From an uncultured Bacilli bacterium (GTDB lineage: Bacteria; Bacillota_I; Bacilli_A; RF39; UBA660), in NCBI GenBank assembly GCA_934131175.1, contig CAKOZD010000017.1, positions 1 to 39,041 of the forward strand: 39,041 nucleotides of DNA. Reading direction: 5' to 3'. Shown here in pieces: positions 7,644 to 15,270 of this stretch. Position 1 is the first letter of the stretch; the number at the start of each line of letters is the position of its first letter. A model generated the notes under the pieces. It was not told the DNA's origin and ran no database searches. It saw only the letters and a program-made list of their open reading frames with translations. A program made the position numbers and the translations under genes.

Positions 7644-8084
7644 ATGGAAAAACATATAAAGTCTGGTATTGGGGTTTTAATTGAAGACAAAGACAATAAT
7701 AAAATTTTACTTGGACATAGAGTTGTTTCGGCAAAAGATACTGGTGGTATTTATGAACCTGATTCTTGGACACTTCCTGGTGGTAAGCAAGAATATGATG
7801 AGACAACGATTGAGGCGGGTATTCGTGAAGTTAAGGAAGAAACTAATTTAGATGTTTCTAGTTTAGAGTTATATTTTGTCTCGGATGATATTGCAGTTGA
7901 TAGACATTATGTAACAATTGATTATATTACTAATAATTTTGTTGGAGATATTAAAATAATGGAACCTACTAAGATTGATGAGTGGAAATGGTTTTCAATA
8001 GAAGAACTTCCAGAAAATATATATTCTCCATCAAAAAAATGTATTGAATATTATTTAGAAAATAAAAAAAGAAATGAGGATTAA
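7644..8084 (+). CDS. Nudix hydrolase
   Basis: 146 residues, a single Nudix domain. The Nudix box lies at about 46-69: GGKQEYDETTIEAGIREVKE followed by ETN, which keeps the G-x5-E-x7-REUxEExGU pattern except that the last Gly is Asn. Such enzymes split nucleoside diphosphates linked to another moiety; MutT-like cleaning of oxidised dGTP or hydrolysis of a nucleotide sugar or cofactor are options, and the sequence does not decide. It is the first gene after the T-box leader and is followed after 2 bases by serS, so its level should follow serine-tRNA charging. The ribosome binding site is GGAGGTG at about 7632-7638. Confidence 0.85.
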   Translation: MEKHIKSGIGVLIEDKDNNKILLGHRVVSAKDTGGIYEPDSWTLPGGKQEYDETTIEAGIREVKEETNLDVSSLELYFVSDDIAVDRHYVTIDYITNNFVGDIKIMEPTKIDEWKWFSIEELPENIYSPSKKCIEYYLENKKRNED

Positions 8085-8086
8085 AT

Positions 8087-9373
8087 ATGATAGATATTAA
8101 ATTAATAAGAGAAAACAGAGATTTAGTAAAAGAAAATATTAAAAATAAATTTCAAGATGAGAAATTACCTTTAGTTGATGAAGTTTATGAATTAGATAAA
8201 AGAGTTCGTGAAGTTCAAGTTAAAGCTGATGGATTAAAGGCTGAAAAGAATAAACTTAGTGGTGAAATTGGTAAATTAATGAAGGATGGTAAAAAAGAAG
8301 AAGCTGAAGAAATAAAGAAAACTATTCAAGAAAATGCTGAAGAAATCACTAAATTAGAAGAAGAACAAGAAACTTTAACTAGTCAAATTAAAGAAAAAAT
8401 GATGATTATTCCACAAATAATGGACCCATCTGTACCAATTGGAAAAGATGATAGTGAAAATGTTGAAGTTCAAAAATTTGGGGACCCATTTGTACCTGAT
8501 TATGAAATTCCACATCATGCAGATATAATTGCTAGAGTTAATGGAATGGATAAGGAAGCAGCTGGCAGAACTAGTGGTGAAGGATTCTATTATTTATTAG
8601 GTGATATTGCAAGACTTCACGAAGCAATGCTTGCATATGCAAGAGATTTTATGATTGATGCAGGATTTACTTATGCAATTCCTCCATTTATGATTCATAG
8701 TGATGTTGTAACTGGAGTTATGTCTTTCCCAGAAATGGAAGCAATGATGTATAAGATTGAAGGAGAAGACTTATATTTAATTGGAACAAGTGAACATAGT
8801 ATGATTGGTAAATTTAAAGATCAAATTTTAAAGAAAGAAGAATTACCAGTACATATGACAAGTTATTCACCATGCTTTAGAAAAGAAGGTGGAAGTCATG
8901 GACTTGAAGAGCGAGGACTTTACCGTGTTCACCAATTTGAAAAACAAGAAATGATTGTTATTTGTGAACCAGAAGAATCTATGGAATGGTATGAGAAAAT
9001 GTGGAAGTTAACTGTTCAATTATTTAGAAACTTTGATGTACCAGTTAGACAACTTGAATGTTGTAGTGGAGATTTAGCAGATTTAAAAGTAAAATCTTGC
9101 GATATTGAAGCTTGGAGTCCAAGACAAAAGAAATATTTTGAAGTTGGAAGCTGTTCTACATTAGGAGATGCTCAAGCAAGACGTTTAGGTATCCGTGCAA
9201 AAGGAGAAAAAGGAACATATTATTTACATACATTAAATAATACAGTAGTTGCTACTCCAAGAGGACTTATTGCTGTAATTGAAAACAACTATCAAGAAGA
9301 TGGTTCAATCAAGATACCAAAAGCATTACAACCATACATGGGTGGAAAAACTGAAATTAGACCAACTAAATAG
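8087..9373 (+). CDS. serS: Seryl-tRNA synthetase
   Basis: 428 residues, full length for a class II SerRS, which charges tRNA-Ser (and tRNA-Sec). The N-terminal long coiled-coil arm that grips the tRNA long variable arm is at about 30-105 (KADGLKAEKNKLSGEIGKL and on). The catalytic core shows TSEHS, motif 2 SPCFRKEGGSHG..RVHQFEKQE, and motif 3 NNTVVATPRGLIAVIENNYQEDGS. The motif-3 region and SCSTLGDAQARR differ from the B. subtilis type (SCSNFxxxQARR, NGSGLAxGRxxxAILENYQ), so this belongs to a less common SerRS subgroup. The gene follows the Nudix gene directly under T-box control and is closed by a terminator that starts at its stop codon. Confidence 0.97.
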   Translation: MIDIKLIRENRDLVKENIKNKFQDEKLPLVDEVYELDKRVREVQVKADGLKAEKNKLSGEIGKLMKDGKKEEAEEIKKTIQENAEEITKLEEEQETLTSQIKEKMMIIPQIMDPSVPIGKDDSENVEVQKFGDPFVPDYEIPHHADIIARVNGMDKEAAGRTSGEGFYYLLGDIARLHEAMLAYARDFMIDAGFTYAIPPFMIHSDVVTGVMSFPEMEAMMYKIEGEDLYLIGTSEHSMIGKFKDQILKKEELPVHMTSYSPCFRKEGGSHGLEERGLYRVHQFEKQEMIVICEPEESMEWYEKMWKLTVQLFRNFDVPVRQLECCSGDLADLKVKSCDIEAWSPRQKKYFEVGSCSTLGDAQARRLGIRAKGEKGTYYLHTLNNTVVATPRGLIAVIENNYQEDGSIKIPKALQPYMGGKTEIRPTK

Positions 9374-9396
9374 AGAATTAATTTTCTCTATTTTTC
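9371..9396 (+). terminator. Rho-independent terminator after serS
   Basis: A 7-bp stem TAGAGAA/TTCTCTA (9371-9377 with 9384-9390) is followed by a T run. It includes the serS stop codon. Confidence 0.8.
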
Positions 9397-9420
9397 TTTT
9401 ATTTATCTATTTTGTATTAA

Positions 9421-9449
9421 TTTACATCTTAAAATATAAATGATATAAT
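9421..9449 (+). promoter_or_regulatory. Promoter of the ydjGHI-like operon
   Basis: TTTACA (9421-9426), 17-base spacer, TATAAT (9444-9449), a housekeeping-type promoter. No SigW-like sequence (TGAAAC and CGTA) is seen, although the Bacillus counterpart is under SigW. Confidence 0.65.
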
Positions 9450-9468
9450 TTTTGTAGGATGTGATAAT

Positions 9469-10395
9469 ATGAACGATAATGTGGGTTTTGGAAATATAAA
9501 TAATACAGATTTTTTATTCGATAATAGTGATACTAACGAGTCATCTTCTACTAATTCAAATAATAAAGTATATTCTTGCCTAAATTGTGGAGCAAAAGTT
9601 TTAACAAATAATAATATAAGTACTTGTCCAATTTGCTCAGGAAATATGAGTAGTATAACTGATAATGTTAAAGCAATAGATGGTTATATTCCTTTTACTA
9701 AGAATATTGATGAGGTTAGAAAACTTTATAAGAAAAAGGTTATGTTTAATCCGATAGTTCCTTTTATATTTAAGAAGAAGTCTACTATTGATTCAATTAC
9801 TCCAGTATATGTTTCTGCGACATTAAATGATGCTAATATTAGTGGTAATACTTTATTTTTAGGTGGTAATAAAACAGTTAAAAATCAAAAATTATCTACT
9901 ATTTCTAAGACTGAGTTATCATATACTTCTAATTTTGATTATAAAAATGTTTTAATAAATTCTTGTTCTAAGATAGATGATAATTTATTTAATTCGATTT
10001 GTAATTATTCATGTAATGTAGAGACATATAACGATGAATTATTAAATAATATTTGTATTTTATCTGATAGTAGTTTAGAAGATGTTAAAAATAAACTTAA
10101 TAAAAAGATAATGAATCATGCTTTAATTATAATAAGAGATAATATAAATTATGGGTTAAAAAAGTTATCTAAAAATGAGATGATAATTACTAATAATTCT
10201 TGTAGAAATATATTAGTTCCTATATATTTATTAAATGTTAATTATAAGGGTAAAAGCTATAAATTTATATGTAATGGTGAAAATGGTAATAATAATATTA
10301 AGTTGCCTATAGGAATAGTTGAGACTATTATTTTCTCTATTTTATCATTTTCAATTATTTTACTTATTTCATTTTTGTTTACGAAGTTTTTTTAG
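9469..10395 (+). CDS. ydjG: YdjG-like zinc-ribbon membrane protein
   Basis: 308 residues. An N-terminal zinc ribbon (CLNCG at about 37-41, CPICSG at 54-59) is followed by the conserved start of the core domain, DGYIPFTKNIDEVRKLYKKK, and a C-terminal stretch RNILVPIYLLNVNYKGKSYKF with ICNGENG, then a membrane segment (about 284-306). This order matches the B. subtilis YdjG type (TFIIB-like zinc ribbon, 'PFxxxxxEA' block, 'LPVWLLxxxYxGKxYxFxxNGQTG' block, terminal membrane helix). It opens a three-gene operon with TPM and SPFH proteins, the same order as ydjG-ydjH-ydjI, which supports the call. In Bacillus these proteins take part in envelope stress and membrane recruitment of PspA; that function is carried over by inference. 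The symbol marks the likely counterpart, not proven orthology. Confidence 0.7.
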   Translation: MNDNVGFGNINNTDFLFDNSDTNESSSTNSNNKVYSCLNCGAKVLTNNNISTCPICSGNMSSITDNVKAIDGYIPFTKNIDEVRKLYKKKVMFNPIVPFIFKKKSTIDSITPVYVSATLNDANISGNTLFLGGNKTVKNQKLSTISKTELSYTSNFDYKNVLINSCSKIDDNLFNSICNYSCNVETYNDELLNNICILSDSSLEDVKNKLNKKIMNHALIIIRDNINYGLKKLSKNEMIITNNSCRNILVPIYLLNVNYKGKSYKFICNGENGNNNIKLPIGIVETIIFSILSFSIILLISFLFTKFF

Positions 10396-10407
10396 GAGGT
10401 GTCATTT

Positions 10408-11232
10408 ATGAAGAAATTTAAGTTTATTATATTTGGTTTATTTATATTTTTTATAGTAAATAATAATGTGTTTGCTAGTACTAATACATATACTAGGACA
10501 AAAGAGGCACCTCTTGTACCTAAAGATGTTGTTGTAGATGAGAATAATATTAATAATATTTTAAATACTCCTGCAGTTTCTAGTAGTGAAAAAGTTTATG
10601 ATTATGCTGATTTATTAACTGATGATGAGGAGAAAAAGTTAGTTACTAGTATTAATGAATATATTAGTAATAGTACAATTGATGTTGCAATTGTTACTAC
10701 AAATAATTTAAATGGTTATAGTATTTCTGATTATGCATATAATTTTTATGACTATAATGATTTTATGAGCGATGGAGTTGTTTTTGTTATAAATGTTGGA
10801 GGAAGTGAGCCTGAAATATTTATGGGAAATAGTGGAGCAACAGATGGGAAAGTGTTTACTATTTATACCCAACAGAGAATAAATCAGATGCTTGCTTATA
10901 TTTATAAGAATGTTAGTGCTAAGAATTATTATAATGCATGTGATGATTATGTTAAACTTCTAAAAGGTTATTTTAATATAGATAGAGGTGGAAATTATAG
11001 AGTAAATGAAGAGGGAAAATTAGTTAAGAGTATTCCATGGATTGAGATTATTACTTTAGCTTTAACTCTTACATTTATAATTGTTATAGTATCTATTACT
11101 AAATTAAATTCTAATAAAAAGGTATCTTTTGCTGATACACTTGATAATTGTATTGATAAAAATACTTTAATGGTTAAGATTAATTCTAGTAATGAGACAT
11201 TTATAAATAATAACTTTCAAAATAAAATTTAA
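10408..11232 (+). CDS. ydjH: YdjH-like TPM-domain membrane protein
   Basis: 274 residues. A signal-type helix (about 4-23) is followed by a TPM (DUF477) domain at about 55-185: VYDYADLLTDDEEKKLVTSI, then TIDVAIVTTNNLNGYSISDY and AYNFYDYNDF, then DGVVFVINVGGSEPEIFMGN. A second membrane helix is at about 212-233 and leaves a short cytoplasmic tail. TPM domains occur in membrane proteins of photosystem repair and in YdjH-type stress proteins. ATG 10408 is the start because AGGAGG at 10394-10399 sits 8 bases before it; a GTG at 10399 in frame overlaps that site. Middle gene of the ydjGHI-like trio. Confidence 0.75.
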   Translation: MKKFKFIIFGLFIFFIVNNNVFASTNTYTRTKEAPLVPKDVVVDENNINNILNTPAVSSSEKVYDYADLLTDDEEKKLVTSINEYISNSTIDVAIVTTNNLNGYSISDYAYNFYDYNDFMSDGVVFVINVGGSEPEIFMGNSGATDGKVFTIYTQQRINQMLAYIYKNVSAKNYYNACDDYVKLLKGYFNIDRGGNYRVNEEGKLVKSIPWIEIITLALTLTFIIVIVSITKLNSNKKVSFADTLDNCIDKNTLMVKINSSNETFINNNFQNKI

Positions 11233-11275
11233 TGTTGTATAATTAATTTATAATAATTAGATAGGAGAAGTTAAT

Positions 11276-12439
11276 ATGGGATTAATTAGAGCTGCTGTTG
11301 GAGCAGTTGGAAGTACTCTTCATGATCAATGGAAAGAGTATATTAAATGTGATGATTTAGGTAATAATATTTTAATGAGAAAAGTATCTACACCTAATGG
11401 AATTATTACAAAGGATAGTGCTATTCAAGTAGCACCAGGACAGATGGCAATTATTTATGAAAATGGTAAAATTTTAGATGCTACTGCAGAAGCAGGAATT
11501 TATACATTTGATCAATCATCTTCACCATCATTCTTTGCTGGTCAATTTGGAGATGTATTTAAAGAAATGTGGAATCGTTTTGTATATAATGGTGGTACAA
11601 GTAAAGAACAAGCAGTATTTTATATAAATGCTAAAGAAATTATGGATAATAAGTTTGGAACACCAGCACCAATTCCATTCCAAGATTGGTCTCATCCAAT
11701 TCCAAATCAAATGACTGGAGCAATGAGTCCTTTAAGAGTAGAAGTTAAATGTTTTGGTAAATATACATTTAAGATTACAGATCCTGCTGTTTTTATGTCA
11801 AAAGTTATGGGAGTTGCTGATGAATATACTAAAGATGATATTTGTGAGCAAATGAGATCTGAGGTAATTGGGTCTTTCCAAAATGTCTTAAATGAATTAG
11901 GAAATAGTGCTCATAAAGTACCTGTATTAGAGTTACCAAGCAGTACTGATGAAATTAAGAAGATAATGGATGAAAAAGTATTTGATCAACCTATTAGAGA
12001 CAGAGGATTAAGTATTGTTGGATTTATAGTAGAGAGTGTTACATTAGATGAAGAATCTAATAAGAAGATTGATAATTATGAATTATCAAGTAATACATTC
12101 ATGCAACAAGGTACACTTACTGGTGCATATGCACAAGCTGTACAAGATGCTGCTAATAACGCAAATGGAGCTGCAAATGGATTCATGGGTGTTGGAATGA
12201 TGAATATGGCAAGTGGTGGAGTAGTTGGAGGAGCTGCAAATGGAGCTTTTGCAAATCAAACTACACAAGGTGCTACTCAAAATTATGACCCATATAATGG
12301 AGGAGCACAACAAGCAAGTGTACAACAACAAGCTACTTCTACAAATGTAGGAACAGATGTACCAAAATTCTGTCCTGATTGTGGAACTGCTACAAATGGA
12401 GCAAAGTTCTGTTCTAATTGTGGACGCAAATTAGCATAG
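11276..12439 (+). CDS. ydjI: YdjI-like SPFH-domain protein with C-terminal zinc ribbon
   Basis: 387 residues. Residues about 1-270 match the SPFH / 'virion core protein' family that includes YdjI: IKCDDLGNNILMRKVSTPNG, QVAPGQMAIIYENGKILD, SPSFFAGQFGDVFKEMWNRF and PLRVEVKCFGKYTFKITDP are typical. A flexible stretch rich in Gly, Ala, Asn and Gln (about 278-360) leads to a zinc ribbon, CPDCG..CSNCG, at the end. SPFH proteins form ring or cage assemblies at membranes; YdjI localises with YdjG and YdjH in Bacillus. AGGAGA sits about 8 bases upstream of the ATG, and possible -10 boxes (TATAAT at 11238-11243 and 11249-11254) allow a separate start of transcription. No pspA gene accompanies the trio in this window. 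Confidence 0.8.
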   Translation: MGLIRAAVGAVGSTLHDQWKEYIKCDDLGNNILMRKVSTPNGIITKDSAIQVAPGQMAIIYENGKILDATAEAGIYTFDQSSSPSFFAGQFGDVFKEMWNRFVYNGGTSKEQAVFYINAKEIMDNKFGTPAPIPFQDWSHPIPNQMTGAMSPLRVEVKCFGKYTFKITDPAVFMSKVMGVADEYTKDDICEQMRSEVIGSFQNVLNELGNSAHKVPVLELPSSTDEIKKIMDEKVFDQPIRDRGLSIVGFIVESVTLDEESNKKIDNYELSSNTFMQQGTLTGAYAQAVQDAANNANGAANGFMGVGMMNMASGGVVGGAANGAFANQTTQGATQNYDPYNGGAQQASVQQQATSTNVGTDVPKFCPDCGTATNGAKFCSNCGRKLA

Positions 12440-12468
12440 AAAAAATAGTCTTTATGGCTATTTTTTAT
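12440..12468 (+). terminator. Rho-independent terminator after ydjI-like gene
   Basis: An 11-bp A/T-rich stem with a TAGTC/GGCTA core (12440-12450 with 12456-12466) follows the stop codon and ends in a T run. Confidence 0.8.
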
Positions 12469-12693
12469 TTTGTTTCTTTGCTAAAAACTTAGTAGTTTAA
12501 GGGTACAATTACTATATTTTTGTATTATTATTTTGCAATAAATATCTTTTATGTTAATTGATTATTTGCTTAAAATTGGAGTTTTTTAGTTTTATTATAT
12601 TTTTATTATTTTTCTTTTTTTTAAAATTTAATCTTTGTTTTTACCTTATTTTATAAGGAAATTAGTTAATATATTAATTTTTTATAGCAAGAG

Positions 12694-12713
12694 TTGTCGA
12701 CCTAATTTGACAA
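12694..12713 (+). promoter_or_regulatory. Inverted repeat overlapping the -35 box
   Basis: TTGTC and GACAA are separated by 10 bases, and the right arm falls inside the TTGACA -35 box of the ankyrin-gene promoter. An operator is possible but not shown; the arms are short and chance is not excluded. Confidence 0.25.
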
Positions 12714-12735
12714 TAATTATGGATATTGCTAGAAT
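12707..12735 (+). promoter_or_regulatory. Strong sigma-A promoter of ankyrin gene
   Basis: TTGACA (12707-12712), 17-base spacer, TAGAAT (12730-12735) preceded by TGC, an extended -10. Transcription would start near 12742, leaving a leader of about 26 bases with GAGGTG. Confidence 0.8.
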
Positions 12736-12767
12736 AGAGAACGTCACAAACAAAGAGGTGTTTTTAT

Positions 12768-13448
12768 ATGATTAATAGAGAACAACAAATGATTGAACAA
12801 GTTTCAGAGGAACCATCCCTGATTTTCAAATTTATAAAAGACGGAGAATTTGAAGTAATTGAAAAAATGGTAGAAGAAAATCTAATTGATGTTAATTTAG
12901 TAGATAGTCTTGGAAATGACGTTGTTACTAGATTATTAAAAGCAAGGGAATATGACTTAGTTATTACACTAATGAAGAAAAGAAATTGGGATGTAAATCA
13001 TCAAAATGTTGATGGAAATACATTTGGTCATATTTTAGCTTTAGATAACTCAATTAGTACTGTAAGTATTGTAAATCAATTAATTAAGAAAACTAAATTT
13101 TTACCTAATATAAAAAATAAAAAAGGTGAAACTATTCTTGATAGAGCTCTTAATAATAATTATTTATGTGCTGCATTTAAAATTTTAGAAGATAAAAGAT
13201 TTAATTCAATAGATGTATTTTCTTTTAAGAACTTAATTAATGCTAGTATTAATAATACTTATTATGGAAAATATTCTAAATTAAATAACTTAGAAATTAT
13301 AGTTGATAATTTAGAGAAGAAAGAGTTAAATTCAACAATGACTGATTTAATTAATAATATATGTGATAATATGGATACTATTAAAAATGATATTTTAAAT
13401 AATAATTCTAGAATACTTAATAATTTAATTAATAGTCATTTAGATTAA
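12768..13448 (+). CDS. Ankyrin-repeat protein
   Basis: 226 residues, cytoplasmic. Three to four ankyrin-like units are visible between about 18 and 150: IFKFIKDGEFEVIEKMVEEN..DVNLVDSLGNDVVTRLLKARE, then DLVITLMKKRNWDVNHQNVDGNTFGHILA and LIKKTKFLPNIKNKKGETILDRALNN. The C-terminal 75 residues are Asn/Leu-rich and helical with no recognised domain. Ankyrin proteins bind other proteins; no partner can be read from the context. It is a single-gene unit with its own strong promoter and terminator and a long upstream gap, unlike its tightly packed neighbours. Ribosome binding site GAGGTG at 12755-12760. Confidence 0.75.
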   Translation: MINREQQMIEQVSEEPSLIFKFIKDGEFEVIEKMVEENLIDVNLVDSLGNDVVTRLLKAREYDLVITLMKKRNWDVNHQNVDGNTFGHILALDNSISTVSIVNQLIKKTKFLPNIKNKKGETILDRALNNNYLCAAFKILEDKRFNSIDVFSFKNLINASINNTYYGKYSKLNNLEIIVDNLEKKELNSTMTDLINNICDNMDTIKNDILNNNSRILNNLINSHLD

Positions 13449-13450
13449 GG

Positions 13451-13474
13451 GAATAAACTTGTTTTATTCTTTTA
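13451..13474 (+). terminator. Rho-independent terminator after ankyrin gene
   Basis: GAATAAA (13451-13457) pairs with TTTATTC (13463-13469), then a T-rich tail. Confidence 0.75.
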
Positions 13475-13512
13475 TTTTTGGTATTATAATCTAAGTTAAA
13501 GGAGTGGTATTT

Positions 13513-14922
13513 ATGCATTTACCTGATTATAAAGAAGCAAGATCTCGTCAACATAGAGATTATAATAGAATAGATTTTGATATTAAAGAAGAAGTTATCA
13601 ACAAATATAGTGGAAAGAAGTATTTTTTAAAGACATATGGTTGTCAAATGAATGAGCATGATAGTGAAAATATTGCTGCTTTACTTGAAAAACTTGGATT
13701 TACTAGAGTTGATGATTATAATGATGCTGACCTTGTTTTATTAAATACATGTAGTATTAGAGAAAATGCTCATAATAAAGCTTTTGGTATGCTTGGAAGA
13801 CTTAAACATTTAAAGATGGATAAGAAGGATTTAATAGTAGGTCTTTGTGGTTGTATGGCACAAGAGGCAAGTGTTGTAGAAGAAATTCTTAAAGATTATA
13901 AATTTGTTAATTTTGTATTTGGTACACATAACTTATATCAATTACCTGAAATAATTGATACTGCTATTAATGAGAATAAACAACAAGTAGAAGTATTTTC
14001 AAGAGAAGGTGATTTAGTTGAAGGATTACCTGTAGTTCGTACTAATAATTATAAAGCATATGTTAATATTATTTATGGATGTGATAAGTTCTGTACTTAT
14101 TGTATTGTTCCATATACTAGAGGAAGAGAAAGAAGTCGTAAGAAGGAAGATATTCTAAAAGAGATAGATGAACTTGTAAGAGACGGTTATAAAGAAGTTA
14201 CTCTTCTTGGACAAAATGTCAATGCTTATGGAAAAGATTTATATGATGACTATAATTTAGGTGATTTACTTGAAGATATAGCTTTAAAAGATATTCCAAG
14301 AATTAGATTTATGACAAGTCATCCATGGGATTTTACTGATAAGATGGTTGAGGTTATTGGAAAATATCCAAATATAATGCCTAGTGTACATTTACCAGTA
14401 CAAAGTGGTTCATCTAGAATTCTTAAGTTTATGGGAAGACGTTATACTAGAGAAAGTTATTTAGAATTATTTGATAAGATTAAGAGTACTGTTCCTGGTG
14501 TTTCAATTTCTACTGATATTATTGTAGGTTTCCCAGGAGAGACTGAAGAAGATTTCCAAGAAACACTTAGTTTAGCAGAATATTGTAAATATGATAATGC
14601 GTTTACGTTTATTTTCTCTGCAAGAGAAGGAACACCTGCTGCAAAATTACAAGATGATACTGATATCAAGACTAAAGAAGAAAGACTTTATAGATTAAAT
14701 GATGTAGTTAATAAATATTTCTTAGAGAATAATAAGAAACTAGAAGGAAGTGTTCTTAAAGTTTTGGTAGAAGGTGTGTCTGATAAGAAAGATATGTACT
14801 ATGGTTATAGTGAAACTAATAAACTAATAAACTTTACTGGAAAAGATATAAATGCTGGTGATATTGTGGATGTTAAGATTACATCTGCTAAGACATGGAG
14901 TTTAGATGGAGAACTTGTATAG
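13513..14922 (+). CDS. miaB: tRNA-2-methylthio-N6-dimethylallyladenosine synthase MiaB
   Basis: 469 residues, a radical SAM methylthiotransferase that adds the methylthio group to i6A37 of tRNAs reading UNN codons. The N-terminal UPF0004 domain carries three cluster cysteines (in KTYGCQMNE, LNTCSIREN and CGCMAQ, about 44, 80 and 114). The radical SAM motif CDKFCTYC is at about 189-196, followed by IVPYTRGRERSR. A TRAM domain ends the protein. I choose ATG 13513 because AGGAG at 13500-13504 is 8 bases upstream; a GTG at 13504 lies in that site. A -10-like TATAAT is at 13485-13490. The following ymcA-like gene overlaps its end, as in Bacillus, where miaB (ymcB) and ymcA are adjacent. Confidence 0.96.
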   Translation: MHLPDYKEARSRQHRDYNRIDFDIKEEVINKYSGKKYFLKTYGCQMNEHDSENIAALLEKLGFTRVDDYNDADLVLLNTCSIRENAHNKAFGMLGRLKHLKMDKKDLIVGLCGCMAQEASVVEEILKDYKFVNFVFGTHNLYQLPEIIDTAINENKQQVEVFSREGDLVEGLPVVRTNNYKAYVNIIYGCDKFCTYCIVPYTRGRERSRKKEDILKEIDELVRDGYKEVTLLGQNVNAYGKDLYDDYNLGDLLEDIALKDIPRIRFMTSHPWDFTDKMVEVIGKYPNIMPSVHLPVQSGSSRILKFMGRRYTRESYLELFDKIKSTVPGVSISTDIIVGFPGETEEDFQETLSLAEYCKYDNAFTFIFSAREGTPAAKLQDDTDIKTKEERLYRLNDVVNKYFLENNKKLEGSVLKVLVEGVSDKKDMYYGYSETNKLINFTGKDINAGDIVDVKITSAKTWSLDGELV

Positions 14923-15232
14923 TGCAATTGATGAAGTTGTTCTTTCTATAAAAGAGTCAAAAGAATATAAAATGTGTCTTTCTTTGAAAGAAAAAATGGA
15001 TAAGAATATTGATTTAAAAAATAAAGTAAATAAAATTAAAATTTTACAAAAAAAATATATTAGAAGTGGATATGATTCTTCTATAAAAAATGAATTAGAT
15101 AAATTAAATGAAGAATTATTTAATATTCCAATTTATAAAATATATTTAGACAATTTAGAAGTAGTGAATCAGAAAATAGATTATGTAAAAGATAGTTTAA
15201 ATGATTACTTTTATAAACTATTTAATGAATAA
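14906..15232 (+). CDS. ymcA: YlbF/YmcA family regulator
   Basis: 108 residues, mostly helical, of the YlbF/YmcA (Com_YlbF) family: SAIDEVVLSIKESKEYKMCL, LKNKVNKIKILQKKYIR and NELDKLNEELFNIPIYKIYL fit. In Bacillus, YmcA, YlbF and YaaT form a complex that tunes RNase Y specificity and affects competence, biofilm and sporulation. It overlaps miaB by 17 bases, the same neighbour as ymcA in Bacillus, which is the basis of the symbol; YlbF is the alternative. Start ATG 14906 has GGAG only 5 bases upstream, so expression may depend on translation of miaB. Confidence 0.8.
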   Translation: MENLYSAIDEVVLSIKESKEYKMCLSLKEKMDKNIDLKNKVNKIKILQKKYIRSGYDSSIKNELDKLNEELFNIPIYKIYLDNLEVVNQKIDYVKDSLNDYFYKLFNE

Positions 15233-15234
15233 AA

Positions 15235-15270
15235 AAAGAAGTATTAGTATTTTGTTTCTAGTACTTCTTT
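15235..15270. terminator. Bidirectional terminator between convergent genes
   Basis: AAAGAAGTA (15235-15243) pairs with TACTTCTTT (15262-15270), with A runs on the left and T runs on the right, so it can serve both the ymcA-like gene and the opposite gene, whose last codons lie in it. Confidence 0.65.

Larger units (their letters stand above)
12469..12767 (+). other. Non-coding region upstream of ankyrin gene
   Basis: About 300 bases of very AT-rich sequence with no credible reading frame. It contains a small perfect hairpin CCTTA/TAAGG (12644-12648 with 12654-12658), an inverted repeat TTGTC/GACAA (12694-12698 with 12709-12713) and a strong promoter. I see no RNA gene of known type. It is the longest gap in the window. 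Confidence 0.5.

Noticed and set aside
12086..12331. Minus-strand frame of 81 codons inside the SPFH gene
   Set aside because: It is the reverse of the Gly/Ala/Asn/Gln-rich linker, gives a Ser/Ile/Cys-rich product with no binding site and mirrors a clear gene.
12640..12662. Terminator or small RNA at the CCTTA/TAAGG hairpin
   Set aside because: The stem is only five base pairs, lacks a T tract after it and has no promoter close upstream.
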